Positions 7,986-17,813 of a DNA stretch of 64,000 bases are shown one piece after another; the stretch's first letter is position 1; every line of letters starts with the position of its first letter. Location of the stretch: NCBI GenBank assembly GCA_963976795.1, contig CAXBLT010000002.1, forward strand, positions 62,001-126,000, read 5' to 3'. A program made the translations under genes and the position numbers. The notes beneath the pieces were generated by a model, which saw only the letters and a list, made by a program, of their open reading frames with translations, was not told the DNA's origin and ran no database searches. Source of the stretch: UBA7359 sp963976795. Its GTDB lineage: Bacteria > Pseudomonadota > Gammaproteobacteria > Eutrophobiales > Eutrophobiaceae.

Positions 7986-9923
7986 TTATTTATTAGCGCG
8001 GTTTTCAATAAGATCGTCAACCACAGTCGGTTCGGCTAGCGTACTTGTATCACCTAAAGTATCCAGCTCGTTAGCCGCCACCTTACGCAATATGCGTCGC
8101 ATGATCTTTCCTGAACGTGTTTTTGGCAATCCAGGAGCCCATTGAATCACATCGGGCGAAGCAATTGGACCAATCTCTTTTCTCACATGCTTAATTAGAT
8201 CCTTGCGCAAGTCGTCAGTTGCTTCAACACCAGCCATTAAAGTGACATAGGCATAAATACCCTGACCTTTTATATCATGAGGAAAACCCACAACGGCTGC
8301 TTCAGCAACATTAGTATGAGAGACCAAAGCACTTTCAACTTCAGCAGTCCCCATACGGTGCCCCGAAACATTGATGACGTCATCGACACGACCAGTGATC
8401 CAGTAATAACCATCCTCATCTCGGCGAGCGCCGTCACCGCTGAAATATTTACCTGGAAACATCGTAAAATATGCCTCTTTAAAACGCGCATGATCACCAT
8501 ATAAAGTGCGCATCTGACCTGGCCATGGACGTTTAATACACAATGCCCCCTCGGTTGCACCTTCCAGTTCATTTCCTTGATCATCAACCAAACAAGGCTC
8601 AACACCAAAGAAAGGGAGCGTCGCAGAACCCGGTTTTAGTGGCGTAGCGCCAGGGAATGGCGTAATCAGATGACCGCCCGTTTCCGTTTGCCACCAAGTG
8701 TCAACAATAGGACATTGCCCATTTCCAATGACATTGTAATACCATTCCCAAGCTTCAGGGTTAATAGGTTCACCCACTGAACCGAGAACTCGTAAACTCG
8801 AACGGTCTGTTTTAGTTACAAACTCATCACCCTGTCCCATCAACATCCGGATAGCAGTTGGTGCAGTATAAAATGAATTTACTTTCCATTTATCTACTAC
8901 TTGCCAAAAACGGCTGGCATCAGGAAAGGTCGGTACCCCTTCGAACATGAGCGAGGTAGCACCATTGGCAAGAGGTCCATACACAATATATGAGTGACCA
9001 GTCACCCATCCAATATCAGCGGTACACCAATAAACATCACCTTCCTGATAATCAAAAACATACTTGTGCGTCATTGCCGCATATAGCAAATACCCACCCG
9101 TGGTATGAACAACACCTTTTGGCTTACCAGTTGATCCAGATGTATAGAGAATAAATAATGGATCTTCTGCATCCATCTCTTCAGGAGGACAAACCATTGA
9201 AGCGGTTTCTACAATATCGTTATACCAAACGTCTCTCGTATCGTTCCACTCAACATCGCCACCTGTGCGCTTGACGACAATGCATGTATGCACATTAGGA
9301 CAATCAGCAAGTCCTTTATCTGCATTTGCCTTCAATGGAATTTGTTTCTTGCCGCGAAGACTGTAATCGCTGGTAATCACTATCTTACAATCTGCATCAT
9401 TAATACGATCACGTAGCGCGTCTGGAGAAAAACCACCGAAGACAATTGAATGAATAGCACCTATCCGAGTGCAAGCCAACATGGCTACTGATGCTTCGAC
9501 AATCATGGGCAAATACAAACAAACCCGATCGCCTTTCTTTACACCTCGTGCTTTTAATGCATTGGCAAATCGACAAACCTCCTCGTGCAATTCCTTGTAC
9601 GTGATTTTACGATCTTCTTCCGGGTCGTCGCCTTCCCAAATAATGGCAACTTGATCGCCGCGTGTCTCAAGGTGCCTGTCCAGACAATTGTGTGAAACAT
9701 TTAGTTTTCCGCCAACAAACCAATTGATATTTGCAGCGTTATAATCCCAATCCTGAACCTTGTCCCATTTGGTAGACCAACTTAAAAACTCTTCTGCCTG
9801 TTCACTCCAAAACTCATCAGAATGGTCTATAGACCGGTCATACATTTCACGATAGCGTTTTGCATTGATATGTGCGCGTTCAGCAATATTCTCAGATACA
9901 TCGTAAATTTTATCTTCCGACAC
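7986..9923 (-). CDS. acs: Acetyl-CoA synthetase (AMP-forming)
   Basis: A 645-residue enzyme of normal length that activates acetate to acetyl-CoA through acetyl-adenylate. The AMP-binding signature [20 protein letters not shown], the WWQTETGG motif and the C-terminal [14 protein letters not shown] are all present; the Lys of SGKIMRR is the residue regulated by acetylation in this family. It heads an acs-ppa operon. A long perfect palindrome sits about 156-176 bases upstream, sharing half-sites with the one before phaP. This suggests common control of acetate uptake and polyester storage. Confidence 0.98.
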   Translation of the reverse strand: MSEDKIYDVSENIAERAHINAKRYREMYDRSIDHSDEFWSEQAEEFLSWSTKWDKVQDWDYNAANINWFVGGKLNVSHNCLDRHLETRGDQVAIIWEGDDPEEDRKITYKELHEEVCRFANALKARGVKKGDRVCLYLPMIVEASVAMLACTRIGAIHSIVFGGFSPDALRDRINDADCKIVITSDYSLRGKKQIPLKANADKGLADCPNVHTCIVVKRTGGDVEWNDTRDVWYNDIVETASMVCPPEEMDAEDPLFILYTSGSTGKPKGVVHTTGGYLLYAAMTHKYVFDYQEGDVYWCTADIGWVTGHSYIVYGPLANGATSLMFEGVPTFPDASRFWQVVDKWKVNSFYTAPTAIRMLMGQGDEFVTKTDRSSLRVLGSVGEPINPEAWEWYYNVIGNGQCPIVDTWWQTETGGHLITPFPGATPLKPGSATLPFFGVEPCLVDDQGNELEGATEGALCIKRPWPGQMRTLYGDHARFKEAYFTMFPGKYFSGDGARRDEDGYYWITGRVDDVINVSGHRMGTAEVESALVSHTNVAEAAVVGFPHDIKGQGIYAYVTLMAGVEATDDLRKDLIKHVRKEIGPIASPDVIQWAPGLPKTRSGKIMRRILRKVAANELDTLGDTSTLAEPTVVDDLIENRANK

Positions 9924-10078
9924 AGTAACCCCCTCAACCGATTTTATTTATTATTTATAGATTATAATGCACTGACATTAAACAGTATCAAATCTTGTAA
10001 TAAATCATCCCTTTCTCAGAGTTCCACATCATATACCCGTCTATTCAATTCTTTAAATTTTTTTATATAACCAGAACT

Positions 10079-10099
10079 TATGTTGCAATTTGCAACATA
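10079..10099. promoter_or_regulatory. 21-bp perfect palindrome upstream of acs
   Basis: Arms TATGTTGCAA (10079-10088) and TTGCAACATA (10090-10099) around a single central T. It lies in the 242-base gap between acs (divergent side) and the end of the DUF4197 gene, so acs is the likely target. It shares TTGCAA and TGCAACATA with the phaP-upstream site. Its length and symmetry suggest a dimeric repressor site. Confidence 0.5.
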
Positions 10100-10165
10100 G
10101 TCCATGTTTGACATAGCTTTATAAATTTACCAAAACATCTTGAAAGTATTATCAACCTAATGAAA

Positions 10166-10912
10166 TTAATTTGATGAAAATACCTTTTTCAACAAGGCTG
10201 TAGTTCTAGCAACCGGATCAGCCCTAATCAATTTTTCTTCATTAGCAATAAGATTAAATAATCCATCGACCGCTTTATCAGTAACATATTTATCCAGGTC
10301 TAAGGACTCAATATCAATTAATTTTGACATCATTCCAAGGTTATCTATAAGCGCTTTATAGTTTTCAGTCACACCAACCTTATTAGTAGCTTGCTTAACT
10401 ATTGGTAAAAACTGTTGATGCAATTGACTACCGCTGGTTTTTTTCAGGTACTCAGTAGCTGCGTTATCAGATCCTTGTAAAATTCCATTTGCATCTTTAA
10501 TAGACATATTTTTGATGGCATTACTAAAAATTGACATTGCTTTGGGTACTGCATTTTCTGCAGCCCTATTCATTGACAATACAAAATCATCGGCAATCTT
10601 ATCTTGCTTCAATTTTCTCAACGTAGCTTCAACAGTTTGTAGTTTTTCTGGCATCGGAATTCTTAGTTTTGGATGTGCAAAAAAACCATTTTCTTTTCCC
10701 AAAGTAGATATAGCACTCTGACTTCCTTTTATCAGTGCTTCTTTCAAGCCGGAGACAATATCTGCCCTGTTAAGAGTTGATTTATCTAATGCCGTTGGCG
10801 TTTCTTCTTTGAAAAACTCAACAAAATCATTCCAGGCCGAATGGCAAGGAAAAGAGAGCCCGGCTAGAAGTGGCAGCGACAATAACAGCTTTAAGTTGTA
10901 TCTAATGTTCAA
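10166..10912 (-). CDS. DUF4197 family periplasmic protein
   Basis: A 248-residue protein with an N-terminal signal peptide (charged start, then LKLLLSLPLLAGLSFPCHSA), so it should be periplasmic. The remainder matches DUF4197 by pattern: ADIVSGLKEALIKGSQSAIS, then FFAHPKLRIPMPEKLQTVEATLRKL, NRAAENAVPKA, and a C-terminal YVTDKAVDGLFNLIANEEKLIRADPVARTT. Its function is not known. It is a single gene, divergent from the small Pmp3-type gene at 11018. Confidence 0.8.
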   Translation of the reverse strand: MNIRYNLKLLLSLPLLAGLSFPCHSAWNDFVEFFKEETPTALDKSTLNRADIVSGLKEALIKGSQSAISTLGKENGFFAHPKLRIPMPEKLQTVEATLRKLKQDKIADDFVLSMNRAAENAVPKAMSIFSNAIKNMSIKDANGILQGSDNAATEYLKKTSGSQLHQQFLPIVKQATNKVGVTENYKALIDNLGMMSKLIDIESLDLDKYVTDKAVDGLFNLIANEEKLIRADPVARTTALLKKVFSSN

Positions 10913-11017
10913 AAGGAGACCTCGCTTTCATTTATGAATCTGGATGTATATTCTTAGTAAGTGAGTATAAAACTAATATTAAATATCATATCTCACCAAT
11001 AAAATAGGGGAATAAGT

Positions 11018-11176
11018 ATGAACAAGGTTGTATTAATAATTATCGCGATCCTGTTACCACCAGTTGCTGTTTTTCTAAAAAAAGGGGTAGGTAAAGATTT
11101 AATAATAAATATTGTCTTATGCCTGCTAATGCTTATACCTGGCGTTGTGCATGCTATTTGGCTAACCACGAAGTAA
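11018..11176 (+). CDS. YqaE/Pmp3 family small membrane protein
   Basis: A 52-residue gene. The translation begins MNKVVLIIIAILLPPVAVFL and ends LCLLMLIPGVVHAIWLTTK. It has two membrane helices and the family pattern of a hydrophobic helix with LPP, a short polar turn (KKGVGKD), and a second helix with IPG-x-HA. A ribosome binding site AGGGG (11006-11010) sits 7 bases before the ATG. Pmp3/YqaE proteins are small plasma-membrane proteins linked to salt and membrane stress. A terminator hairpin begins 6 bases after the stop. Confidence 0.8.
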   Translation: MNKVVLIIIAILLPPVAVFLKKGVGKDLIINIVLCLLMLIPGVVHAIWLTTK

Positions 11177-11206
11177 AAAAAAGGGATCAATCTTTCGATT
11201 GATCCC
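11174..11206 (-). terminator. Intrinsic terminator shared by two convergent genes
   Basis: A perfect 10-bp stem (GGGATCAATC at 11183-11192 with GATTGATCCC at 11197-11206) and a TTTC loop. The minus-strand side is followed by nine T (complement of 11174-11182), which suits the OmpA-like gene ending at 11234. It may also stop plus-strand transcription of the small gene before it, though the T run on that side is poor. Confidence 0.85.
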
Positions 11207-11233
11207 TTGCATGAAACTGTATTGATTATTGTA

Positions 11234-11992
11234 TTAGCGCGCTAACACATCAACACGTCTGTTCTTTGCTCTTCCCTCTCGAGTATCATTAGATGTAACA
11301 GGACTGCTTTCACCCTTGCCTACAGCACTAAGGCTAGAAGCAGAAACACCTTTTGAAACTAGGTAGTTCAAGACAGAATTAGCACGTCGTTCTGATAAAG
11401 ACTGATTGTAATTATCAGGACCACTACTATCCGTATGCCCTTCAATAGCAAAGCGTGTATCCGAACGAGCATTGATAATTTGAGCCGCATTATCAAGGAT
11501 TGATTTTGCTTCACTCGTTAAGGTTGCACTGTCAAAAGCAAAATGCACACCACTCAAGGAGACAATCTTTATCGTACAACCCACTGAATTTACAGTGTTG
11601 CCTGCCGGAGTACCTGGACATTCATCAAGGTGATCAGGAACGCCGTCATTATCAGCGTCTAGTGCACAACCTCTACTATCAACTTTGATACCCTCTGGTG
11701 TCCAAGGACAAAAATCGTTCACATCACTGACGCCATCCTTATCTTCATCATTCGGCACATAGGGTTCTTCTTCCATGACAGGCGCGGGAGCCGCACCACC
11801 ACATTCAGGGTGAGAAGAATCAGCCGATCTACCACTGTGTCCCCAACATTCTCCGAACGCATTCTTCCAGACTTGACCACCTGTTGTAGTTACAAAACCA
11901 TTACCACTACCTGCTCCACCATTTCCTGAGCTAGCACATGCCCCAAGCATTATTAACATGCCAAGCGCACAGATCATTTTTATTTGATTCAT
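11234..11992 (-). CDS. OmpA-family lipoprotein with calcium-binding type repeats
   Basis: A 252-residue protein. The signal sequence ends in a lipobox (LIMLGACAS), predicting lipidation on Cys. A Gly/Ser-rich segment follows, then Asp-rich thrombospondin type-3-like repeats (DKDGVSDVNDFCPWTPEG, DADNDGVPDHLDECPGTPAG) that probably bind calcium. Last comes an OmpA-like peptidoglycan-binding domain (IEGHTDSSGPDNYNQSLSERRANSVLNYL ending in KNRRVDV). It probably ties the outer membrane to the cell wall. It has its own terminator at 11174-11206. The architecture is common among gammaproteobacterial OmpA-like outer-membrane proteins. Confidence 0.92.
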   Translation of the reverse strand: MNQIKMICALGMLIMLGACASSGNGGAGSGNGFVTTTGGQVWKNAFGECWGHSGRSADSSHPECGGAAPAPVMEEEPYVPNDEDKDGVSDVNDFCPWTPEGIKVDSRGCALDADNDGVPDHLDECPGTPAGNTVNSVGCTIKIVSLSGVHFAFDSATLTSEAKSILDNAAQIINARSDTRFAIEGHTDSSGPDNYNQSLSERRANSVLNYLVSKGVSASSLSAVGKGESSPVTSNDTREGRAKNRRVDVLAR

Positions 11993-12100
11993 TATTCTAA
12001 TCCCTCTCTACATTCACTATAATTTATGTTGTATTTAAATAACCTTTTGATTCTTAAGCATTATGTGAACTGTGTCACACTATATTTCCTTTTTCACAAA

Positions 12101-13333
12101 CTATTTATGAGAATAACGCCCTTGAACATATTTGTCCACGATATCGCGGAATTCCTCAGCTATATTGTCACCTCTAAGCGTCATTGACTTCTTCCCATCA
12201 ATAAAGACAGGAGCGGTAGGCGTTTCTCCTGTTCCCGGTAAACTAATACCGATATCAGCATGTTTACTTTCACCAGGTCCATTCACGACACACCCCATGA
12301 CGGCAAGAGTCATCTCCTCAACCCCATGATATTCATTCTTCCAAATTGGCATCTGACTCCGTACATAGGCCTGTATACTGTCAGCCAACTCCTGAAACAC
12401 TGTGCTGGTAGTACGTCCGCATCCAGGACATGCGGTAACCAGTGGGGTAAATGAACGTAACCCTAATGTCTGCAATATTTCCTGAGCTACGATAACCTCA
12501 TTGCTGCGATTGCCCCCCGGCTCAGGAGTCAAGGAAACACGGATTGTGTCTCCGATCCCTTCCTGTAAGAGAACACCCATTGCAGCTGTAGACGCGACGA
12601 TACCTTTTGAACCCATTCCGGCCTCGGTTAGCCCTAAGTGCAGCGCATAATCACAACGGTTCGCAATATCCCGATAAACTGTGATGAGTTTCTGAACGCC
12701 ACTCACCTTACATGACAAAAGAATATGATCACGAGGTAAACCCAGTTCTTCAGCACGTTCTGCGCTTTTTAATGCAGAAACTATCAGCGCCTCACGCATA
12801 ACATCATCAGTTTCCAATGGATCGGCTAATTTAGCATTATCGTCCATCATTTTAGTCAACAGCACTTGATCAAGGCTGCCCCAATTAACACCTATTCGAA
12901 CGGGTTTATCATATTCAATGGCTTTTTCAATCATGGTCGAGAACTGATCGTCTTTCTTTCGTCCGAACCCAACATTCCCTGGGTTAATACGATATTTCGC
13001 TAAAGCCTTTGCACAATCAGGATAGTCAGTTAATAATTTATGTCCGTTATAATGAAAATCACCTACTAATGGGACGAAACAACCAGCAGCATCCAGTTTT
13101 TCACGTATAGTTGACACCTTTGCAGCCGCATCTTCAGTATTAACCGTAATCCTGACTAGCTCAGAGCCAGCTGCTGCAAGCTGTTGCACTTGTTTTGTTG
13201 TTGCATCGGCGTCGGCAGTGTCCGTATTAGTCATAGATTGAACGACTATAGGGTTCCGACCGCCAACGACAACGGGGCCAATTTTTACACCGACGCTATT
13301 ACGTCTATCGAGTGGACCAATACCTGAGGACAT
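12101..13333 (-). CDS. ispG: 4-hydroxy-3-methylbut-2-en-1-yl diphosphate synthase
   Basis: A 410-residue iron-sulfur enzyme of the non-mevalonate (MEP) isoprenoid pathway; it converts MEcPP to HMBPP. The N-terminal TIM-barrel-like domain shows [20 protein letters not shown] and NPGNVGFG; the C-terminal cluster ligands are in [10 protein letters not shown] (two Cys) and [10 protein letters not shown] (one Cys). Length is normal for the two-domain proteobacterial form. It stands alone, divergent from fabA across a 128-base gap that must hold both promoters. Confidence 0.97.
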   Translation of the reverse strand: MSSGIGPLDRRNSVGVKIGPVVVGGRNPIVVQSMTNTDTADADATTKQVQQLAAAGSELVRITVNTEDAAAKVSTIREKLDAAGCFVPLVGDFHYNGHKLLTDYPDCAKALAKYRINPGNVGFGRKKDDQFSTMIEKAIEYDKPVRIGVNWGSLDQVLLTKMMDDNAKLADPLETDDVMREALIVSALKSAERAEELGLPRDHILLSCKVSGVQKLITVYRDIANRCDYALHLGLTEAGMGSKGIVASTAAMGVLLQEGIGDTIRVSLTPEPGGNRSNEVIVAQEILQTLGLRSFTPLVTACPGCGRTTSTVFQELADSIQAYVRSQMPIWKNEYHGVEEMTLAVMGCVVNGPGESKHADIGISLPGTGETPTAPVFIDGKKSMTLRGDNIAEEFRDIVDKYVQGRYSHK

Positions 13334-13461
13334 TTGTGAAAACCTTGATGTTAATAATAAATACTACGCGCAGTCTAATCCGAGGGAAAACGCTGTCAAG
13401 CAGACAGTGAAATGAATCAGCCTGTTAATTTGTTAGGAAAAATTAATATCAGCATGAGATA

Positions 13462-13986
13462 ATGCCATCAATGAATAAAAAAAATAGTTTTACACAGGAA
13501 GAATTGCTTGCTTGTGGTCGAGGGGAAATGTTTGGGGAAGGCAATGCCCAACTGCCGCTTCCAAACATGCTAATGTTTGATCGTATCGTCAATATTACAG
13601 ATGATGGTGGTTCAGTTGGTAAAGGACAAATAATTGCTGAACTCGATATCACACCCGAACTTTGGTTCTTTGGTTGTCATTTTATTGGAGATCCGGTTAT
13701 GCCCGGTTGTCTGGGTTTAGATGCGATGTGGCAATTAGTCGGTTTTTTTCTGGGTTGGTCCGGTGCTCCAGGGCGCGGACGAGCTTTAGCCGCAGGAGAC
13801 GTCAAATTTACCGGCCAAGTTACGCCAAAAAATAAACTAGTAACCTATCATATAGATATGAAACGAGTCGTATTACGTAGATTGGTCATGGGTGTTGCCG
13901 ATGCAACCATGTCTGTAGATGGAAAAGAAGTCTATGCCGCAAAGGATCTTCGAGTAGGGCTATTTAAATCAACAGAAGATTTTTAG
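13462..13986 (+). CDS. fabA: 3-hydroxydecanoyl-ACP dehydratase/isomerase
   Basis: A 174-residue enzyme that dehydrates 3-hydroxydecanoyl-ACP and isomerises the product, starting anaerobic-type unsaturated fatty acid synthesis. The active-site His is in [22 protein letters not shown], with the paired Asp in the same motif (LGLDAMWQL). Length matches FabA (about 171). An in-frame ATG three codons downstream (13471) is an equally plausible start. It is followed by fabB after 9 bases, the classic FabA-FabB pair. Confidence 0.97.
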   Translation: MPSMNKKNSFTQEELLACGRGEMFGEGNAQLPLPNMLMFDRIVNITDDGGSVGKGQIIAELDITPELWFFGCHFIGDPVMPGCLGLDAMWQLVGFFLGWSGAPGRGRALAAGDVKFTGQVTPKNKLVTYHIDMKRVVLRRLVMGVADATMSVDGKEVYAAKDLRVGLFKSTEDF

Positions 13987-13995
13987 GAGTTCAAA

Positions 13996-15210
13996 TTGAA
14001 AAGAGTTGTCGTAACAGGCATGGGGATCGTGTCTAGTATTGGAAATAATAAAGTTGAGGTATTGGATTCTCTTAGACAGGGAACATCAGGGATCACATAT
14101 TTCCCTGAATACGCCGAATTGGGATTCCGCTCCCATATCCATGGTGCCATTGATCTCGATCTGGATTCATTAATTGACCGCAAACTTAAACGGTTTATGG
14201 GAGATAGCGCTGCATACGCATACCTCGCCATGCGTGAAGCGATTGAAGATGCCTCTCTGGAAGAAGACAAGATCTCTAATATTCGCACAGGAGTAATTGT
14301 TGGTTCCGGCGGAGGTTCAAACGCAAATCTACAGGAATCAATTGATACCCTGCGCGAGCGCGGAGCACGTAAAATCGGGCCCACCATGGTTCCTAGAATA
14401 ATGGCAAGCACCAATAGTGCCTGTCTTTCTGTTGCCTACAAAATAAAAGGTGTTAACTATTCCATCAGCTCTGCATGCGCAACCAGCGCTCATTGTATCG
14501 GAAATGCTTATGAGCTCATTCAATTAGGAAAACAGGATATTATATTTGCTGGTGGTGCTGACGAGATCCATTGGACCTCAACATTATTGTTCGACAGTAT
14601 GGGAGCGCTTTCATCAAAGTATAATGATAACCCTACTACAGCCTCTCGCCCTTACGATGCAAACCGTGATGGTTTTGTCATATCTGGTGGTGGCGGAATC
14701 CTTGTTCTAGAAGAACTGGAACACGCATTAGCCCGGGATGCAAAGATATATGCTGAAATTATAGGTTATGGCGCAACATCGGATGGCTCCGACATGGTCA
14801 AACCCTCTGGAGAAGGAGCAGTGAGATGTATGCAACAGGCTATGGGGTCTGTTGACAGCAAAGTTGATTATATTAATGCGCATGCTACCAGCACACCTGC
14901 TGGCGATATCGCTGAGTTAAATGCAATTAAAGAAGTCTTCAAAGATGATATGCCCATAGTCAGTGCCACTAAATCCCAAACAGGTCATGGCCTTGGCGCA
15001 GCTGGTGCTAACGAATCAATTTACAGCTTGTTAATGCTGGAGAATGACTTCATTGCCTCATCTTTAAATATTACGGATCTCGATCCTGGTGCGGCAGGAA
15101 TGCCCATTGCCTTTAATCGCACTGATAACGCTGGGCTACATACAATCATGTCTAACAGTTTTGGATTTGGCGGGACTAACGCGACACTGGTATTCCAAAA
15201 ACCAGATTAG
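13996..15210 (+). CDS. fabB: Beta-ketoacyl-ACP synthase I
   Basis: A 404-residue condensing enzyme that elongates the cis-3-decenoyl-ACP made by FabA, as well as saturated chains. The catalytic Cys lies in [14 protein letters not shown], the first His in [11 protein letters not shown], the Lys and second His in [16 protein letters not shown], and the C-terminal GFGGTN loop is present. The start is a TTG at 13996 preceded by AGGAG (13985-13989); the product reads [16 protein letters not shown]. It is cotranscribed with fabA. Confidence 0.97.
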   Translation: MKRVVVTGMGIVSSIGNNKVEVLDSLRQGTSGITYFPEYAELGFRSHIHGAIDLDLDSLIDRKLKRFMGDSAAYAYLAMREAIEDASLEEDKISNIRTGVIVGSGGGSNANLQESIDTLRERGARKIGPTMVPRIMASTNSACLSVAYKIKGVNYSISSACATSAHCIGNAYELIQLGKQDIIFAGGADEIHWTSTLLFDSMGALSSKYNDNPTTASRPYDANRDGFVISGGGGILVLEELEHALARDAKIYAEIIGYGATSDGSDMVKPSGEGAVRCMQQAMGSVDSKVDYINAHATSTPAGDIAELNAIKEVFKDDMPIVSATKSQTGHGLGAAGANESIYSLLMLENDFIASSLNITDLDPGAAGMPIAFNRTDNAGLHTIMSNSFGFGGTNATLVFQKPD

Positions 15211-15286
15211 TTGGCATTATATTGTTACTATTCCTTTCATTAATTGTAACTCCCACCATCTGTCACGGTCGTGCTAAGCTAAATGG

Positions 15287-15700
15287 ATGGATGCCAAACT
15301 ATTAACAGTGCTATTAAGCTGGACGGTTAATCTGTCGGGCTACCCGCATCCGGGCGTAGTACCAGAACTCACTTATAAACCACACCAGTTTTTTGTTGAT
15401 GTAGCCTGTGCAGGAAATGAAAAATGTAAAGCTGTTGCATGGTATAACAACGATAAGACCATATTTCTTGATGATCGTATAAAAGGACATACCGATGCAA
15501 ACACACGCAGCGTCGTTGTCCATGAACTAGCGCACTATTTACAAGACCTTAGCGGTGAATATGACGAGATGAATTGTAATCTACACGCAAAACGTGAACG
15601 CGAAGCATATTCAGTACAACGTCAATATCTCAATAAAATTGCAGGCAGATTCGTCGCAATCTACATGAACTATCCCCCATGCAGAATACAAACAAACTAA
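15287..15700 (+). CDS. HExxH-motif protein, probably a secreted peptidase-like protein with a displaced signal peptide
   Basis: A 137-residue product with SVVVHELAHYLQDLSGEYDE, a gluzincin-like HExxH zinc motif, after an N-terminal LLSWTVNLSGYPHPGVVPELTY and FFVDVACAGNEKCKAVAWYNN. It resembles the small DUF6647-type proteins as I recall them. The three ATGs overlap in ATGGATGGATG (15283-15293). A good signal peptide, LLFLSLIVTPTICHGRA, is coded immediately upstream (from about 15222) in a different frame that stops at 15303; adding one ATGG unit would fuse it to this frame. The gene may be frameshifted, or translation may start here without export. Confidence 0.6.
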   Translation: MDAKLLTVLLSWTVNLSGYPHPGVVPELTYKPHQFFVDVACAGNEKCKAVAWYNNDKTIFLDDRIKGHTDANTRSVVVHELAHYLQDLSGEYDEMNCNLHAKREREAYSVQRQYLNKIAGRFVAIYMNYPPCRIQTN

Positions 15701-15745
15701 TCGATTAATGGTTATTTAAAATCAACATCATGAGCTTAAGTAATT

Positions 15746-17539
15746 TTGGATAACACAATTCTATTATCTTTTGCGGGCATTGGTGTTCTCGGCATCTGCT
15801 GTCAATGGCTAGCGTGGTGGGCAAGACTTCCTGCAATATTATTTCTATTAATTGTTGGTATTTTGGTTGGGCCAGTTTTCAACATACTTGATCCTGATGC
15901 TTTGTTTGGAAAACTGTTGTTCCCAATCGTTTCTTTGTCGGTCGCTGTCATCCTTTTTGAAGGAAGCTTAACGCTAAAATTTGAAGATATTCGGGGCCAC
16001 GGCAAAACCGTTAGCAACCTAATCACAATTGGAGCATTAATAACTTGGCTAATTATTGCTTATAGTACGCATTACTTAATTGACTTCCCGTTTGAGCTTG
16101 CTTTTTTATTTGGCGCCGTAGTTATTGTTACCGGACCAACCGTGATTATCCCAATGTTAAGAACAGTACGACCCAATGCCAAAATTGCAAACGTACTCCG
16201 CTGGGAGGGTATTGTTATTGATCCACTTGGAGCACTACTCGCGGTTCTTGTGTTTAACTTCATTATTTCTGGTCAACAAAATTATGCCATAAGCGCAATT
16301 GCAATAACTTTTGGAAAGATTATGTTTGTCGGTTTTTCTATTGGCCTCATAAGCGGTTGGTTATTGGGTGAATTGTTAAGAAAACAGCTTATTCCACAAT
16401 ATTTACGCAATGTAATTGCATTGATCTCTGTATGCGCTATTTATGTATTATCAGACACAATTGAACATGAGTCAGGCCTATTAGCAGTCACTATTATGGG
16501 AATGACCATGGCAAACATGAAAGATATGGACATTGATGATGTGCTCGACTTCAAGGAAAGCCTGAGCCTGCTATTAATTTCAGGCTTATTCATCATCCTT
16601 GCGGCAAGGATTGAATTTTATCAATTCATTCAACTAGGGTGGCCCGCTCTTGGTATTCTTGCAATAACAATGTTGATCGCAAGACCTGCATCTGTTTTTA
16701 TTTCTGCTATCGGCTCAGACCTATCGTTTAATGAAAAATTATTAATTTCCTGGATAGGCCCGCGCGGTATTGTTGCTGCTGCTGTATCAGCGCTCTTTGC
16801 ATTACGACTTGAAAATGCCGGTTTTGAAAAGGCTGAGTTAATTGTACCCCTTACTTTTTTGATCATTATTGGCACAGTAGTTATACAAAGTGCGACTGCT
16901 AAATTTATCGCTAAAATCCTCAATGTCCGCGAACCACCACCAACGGGTCTATTAATAATAGGTGCGGGAAATGTTGCGCGTGCAATTGGCAAGGAATTAC
17001 AAACGCACGGATTCAAAGTAGTCCTCACAGACAGCACATGGGAAAACATTAGTCTTGCACGGATGGACGGTTTAGAAACTTATTACGGAAACCCAATCTC
17101 CGAACATGCCGACAGAAACCTGAACCTGCTTGGTCTTGGCAAAGTGCTAGCAATCTCCGGTCGTAGCAACCTGGATACATTGGCTTGTTTAAAGTTCAAA
17201 TCAGAATTCGGTGTTAAAAATGTCTACGAATTAAAGTCGACACGTGAAAAACACATAGACGATAAACACATAGTCTCTACACGCCACAGAGGATATGAAT
17301 TATTTGGTGAAAACGTTGCTTACGGCAACCTTGCTTATCTTTTGAGAAATGGTGCCGAAATAAAAAGCACGCAGTTAAGTGATGAATTCACTTTTGAACA
17401 GTATCTCGAAAAATATGGTGACCGTGTTATTCCCCTCTTCGCGATTGATGGCAAACAGAGAATACAAATCTTTGTCACAAATGGGAAAATGAAGCCCGAA
17501 TCAGGCTGGACTATCATAGGTATGATTCAAACGGACTAG
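15746..17539 (+). CDS. CPA1-type cation/proton antiporter with C-terminal TrkA-N (RCK) domain
   Basis: A 597-residue inner-membrane protein. Residues 1 to about 390 form about 12 membrane segments of a Na+/H+ exchanger-like fold, with the conserved VILFEGSLTLKF, VTGPTVIIPMLRTV and ISWIGPRGIVAAAVSALFA. The soluble remainder starts with a Rossmann nucleotide-binding motif, LLIIGAGNVARAIGKEL, typical of TrkA-N/RCK domains that gate transport by NAD(H) or other ligands. The start is a TTG at 15746 with a weak Shine-Dalgarno; an upstream ATG at 15730 is out of frame. It probably exports Na+ or K+ in exchange for protons; the ion cannot be assigned from sequence. Confidence 0.9.
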   Translation: MDNTILLSFAGIGVLGICCQWLAWWARLPAILFLLIVGILVGPVFNILDPDALFGKLLFPIVSLSVAVILFEGSLTLKFEDIRGHGKTVSNLITIGALITWLIIAYSTHYLIDFPFELAFLFGAVVIVTGPTVIIPMLRTVRPNAKIANVLRWEGIVIDPLGALLAVLVFNFIISGQQNYAISAIAITFGKIMFVGFSIGLISGWLLGELLRKQLIPQYLRNVIALISVCAIYVLSDTIEHESGLLAVTIMGMTMANMKDMDIDDVLDFKESLSLLLISGLFIILAARIEFYQFIQLGWPALGILAITMLIARPASVFISAIGSDLSFNEKLLISWIGPRGIVAAAVSALFALRLENAGFEKAELIVPLTFLIIIGTVVIQSATAKFIAKILNVREPPPTGLLIIGAGNVARAIGKELQTHGFKVVLTDSTWENISLARMDGLETYYGNPISEHADRNLNLLGLGKVLAISGRSNLDTLACLKFKSEFGVKNVYELKSTREKHIDDKHIVSTRHRGYELFGENVAYGNLAYLLRNGAEIKSTQLSDEFTFEQYLEKYGDRVIPLFAIDGKQRIQIFVTNGKMKPESGWTIIGMIQTD

Positions 17540-17721
17540 GCGGTATGACTATCGAGCCTGGTGTAAATAATTTACCTTTAGCCCTCGTTGTGACATATGT
17601 CACAAATAGCCGACAATCTTAGGTTTTTAGGTTATGAATTGTGCGCTTCGTCACAGCAGGAAACAGCTACATCTACTAAACTATCTCCATAGTAATCATC
17701 ATACATTCCTCCTTGATGCTT

Positions 17722-17727
17722 ATAATC
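17722..17727 (+). promoter_or_regulatory. Candidate -10 box for the small RNA at 17730
   Basis: A perfect TATAAT at 17722-17727, with TG two bases further upstream than a standard extended -10. It is placed so that transcription would begin about at the base of the hairpin that follows. No good -35 was found at the usual distance. Confidence 0.35.
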
Positions 17728-17729
17728 GA

Positions 17730-17788
17730 GTCTGGATAGTCACATAGCCCTCCTCCCCCAAATGCTATGTGTCTCCAGACTTTTTTTA
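17730..17788 (+). ncRNA. Candidate small RNA: long hairpin with CCUCCUCCC loop and U tail
   Basis: Two stacked stems, AGTCTGGA/TCCAGACT (17730-17737 with 17775-17782) and CACATAGC/GCTATGTG (17742-17749 with 17765-17772), are separated by a small internal loop. They close a 15-base loop that starts CCTCCTCCC (17750-17758). Seven T follow (17782-17788). The loop is complementary to Shine-Dalgarno sequences. CCUCCUCCC-loop stress RNAs ('cuckoo RNA' type) are known from Alpha- and Betaproteobacteria. It lies 190 bases after the antiporter gene, so it could also be a distant terminator. The structure is seen; the RNA function is inferred. Confidence 0.5.
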
Positions 17789-17813
17789 TTTCTTCACTAC
17801 AATCAGATTTTAT

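Noticed and set aside
10993..11190. 65-residue minus-strand frame
   Set aside because: It is antisense to the Pmp3-type gene, which has a family match and ribosome site.
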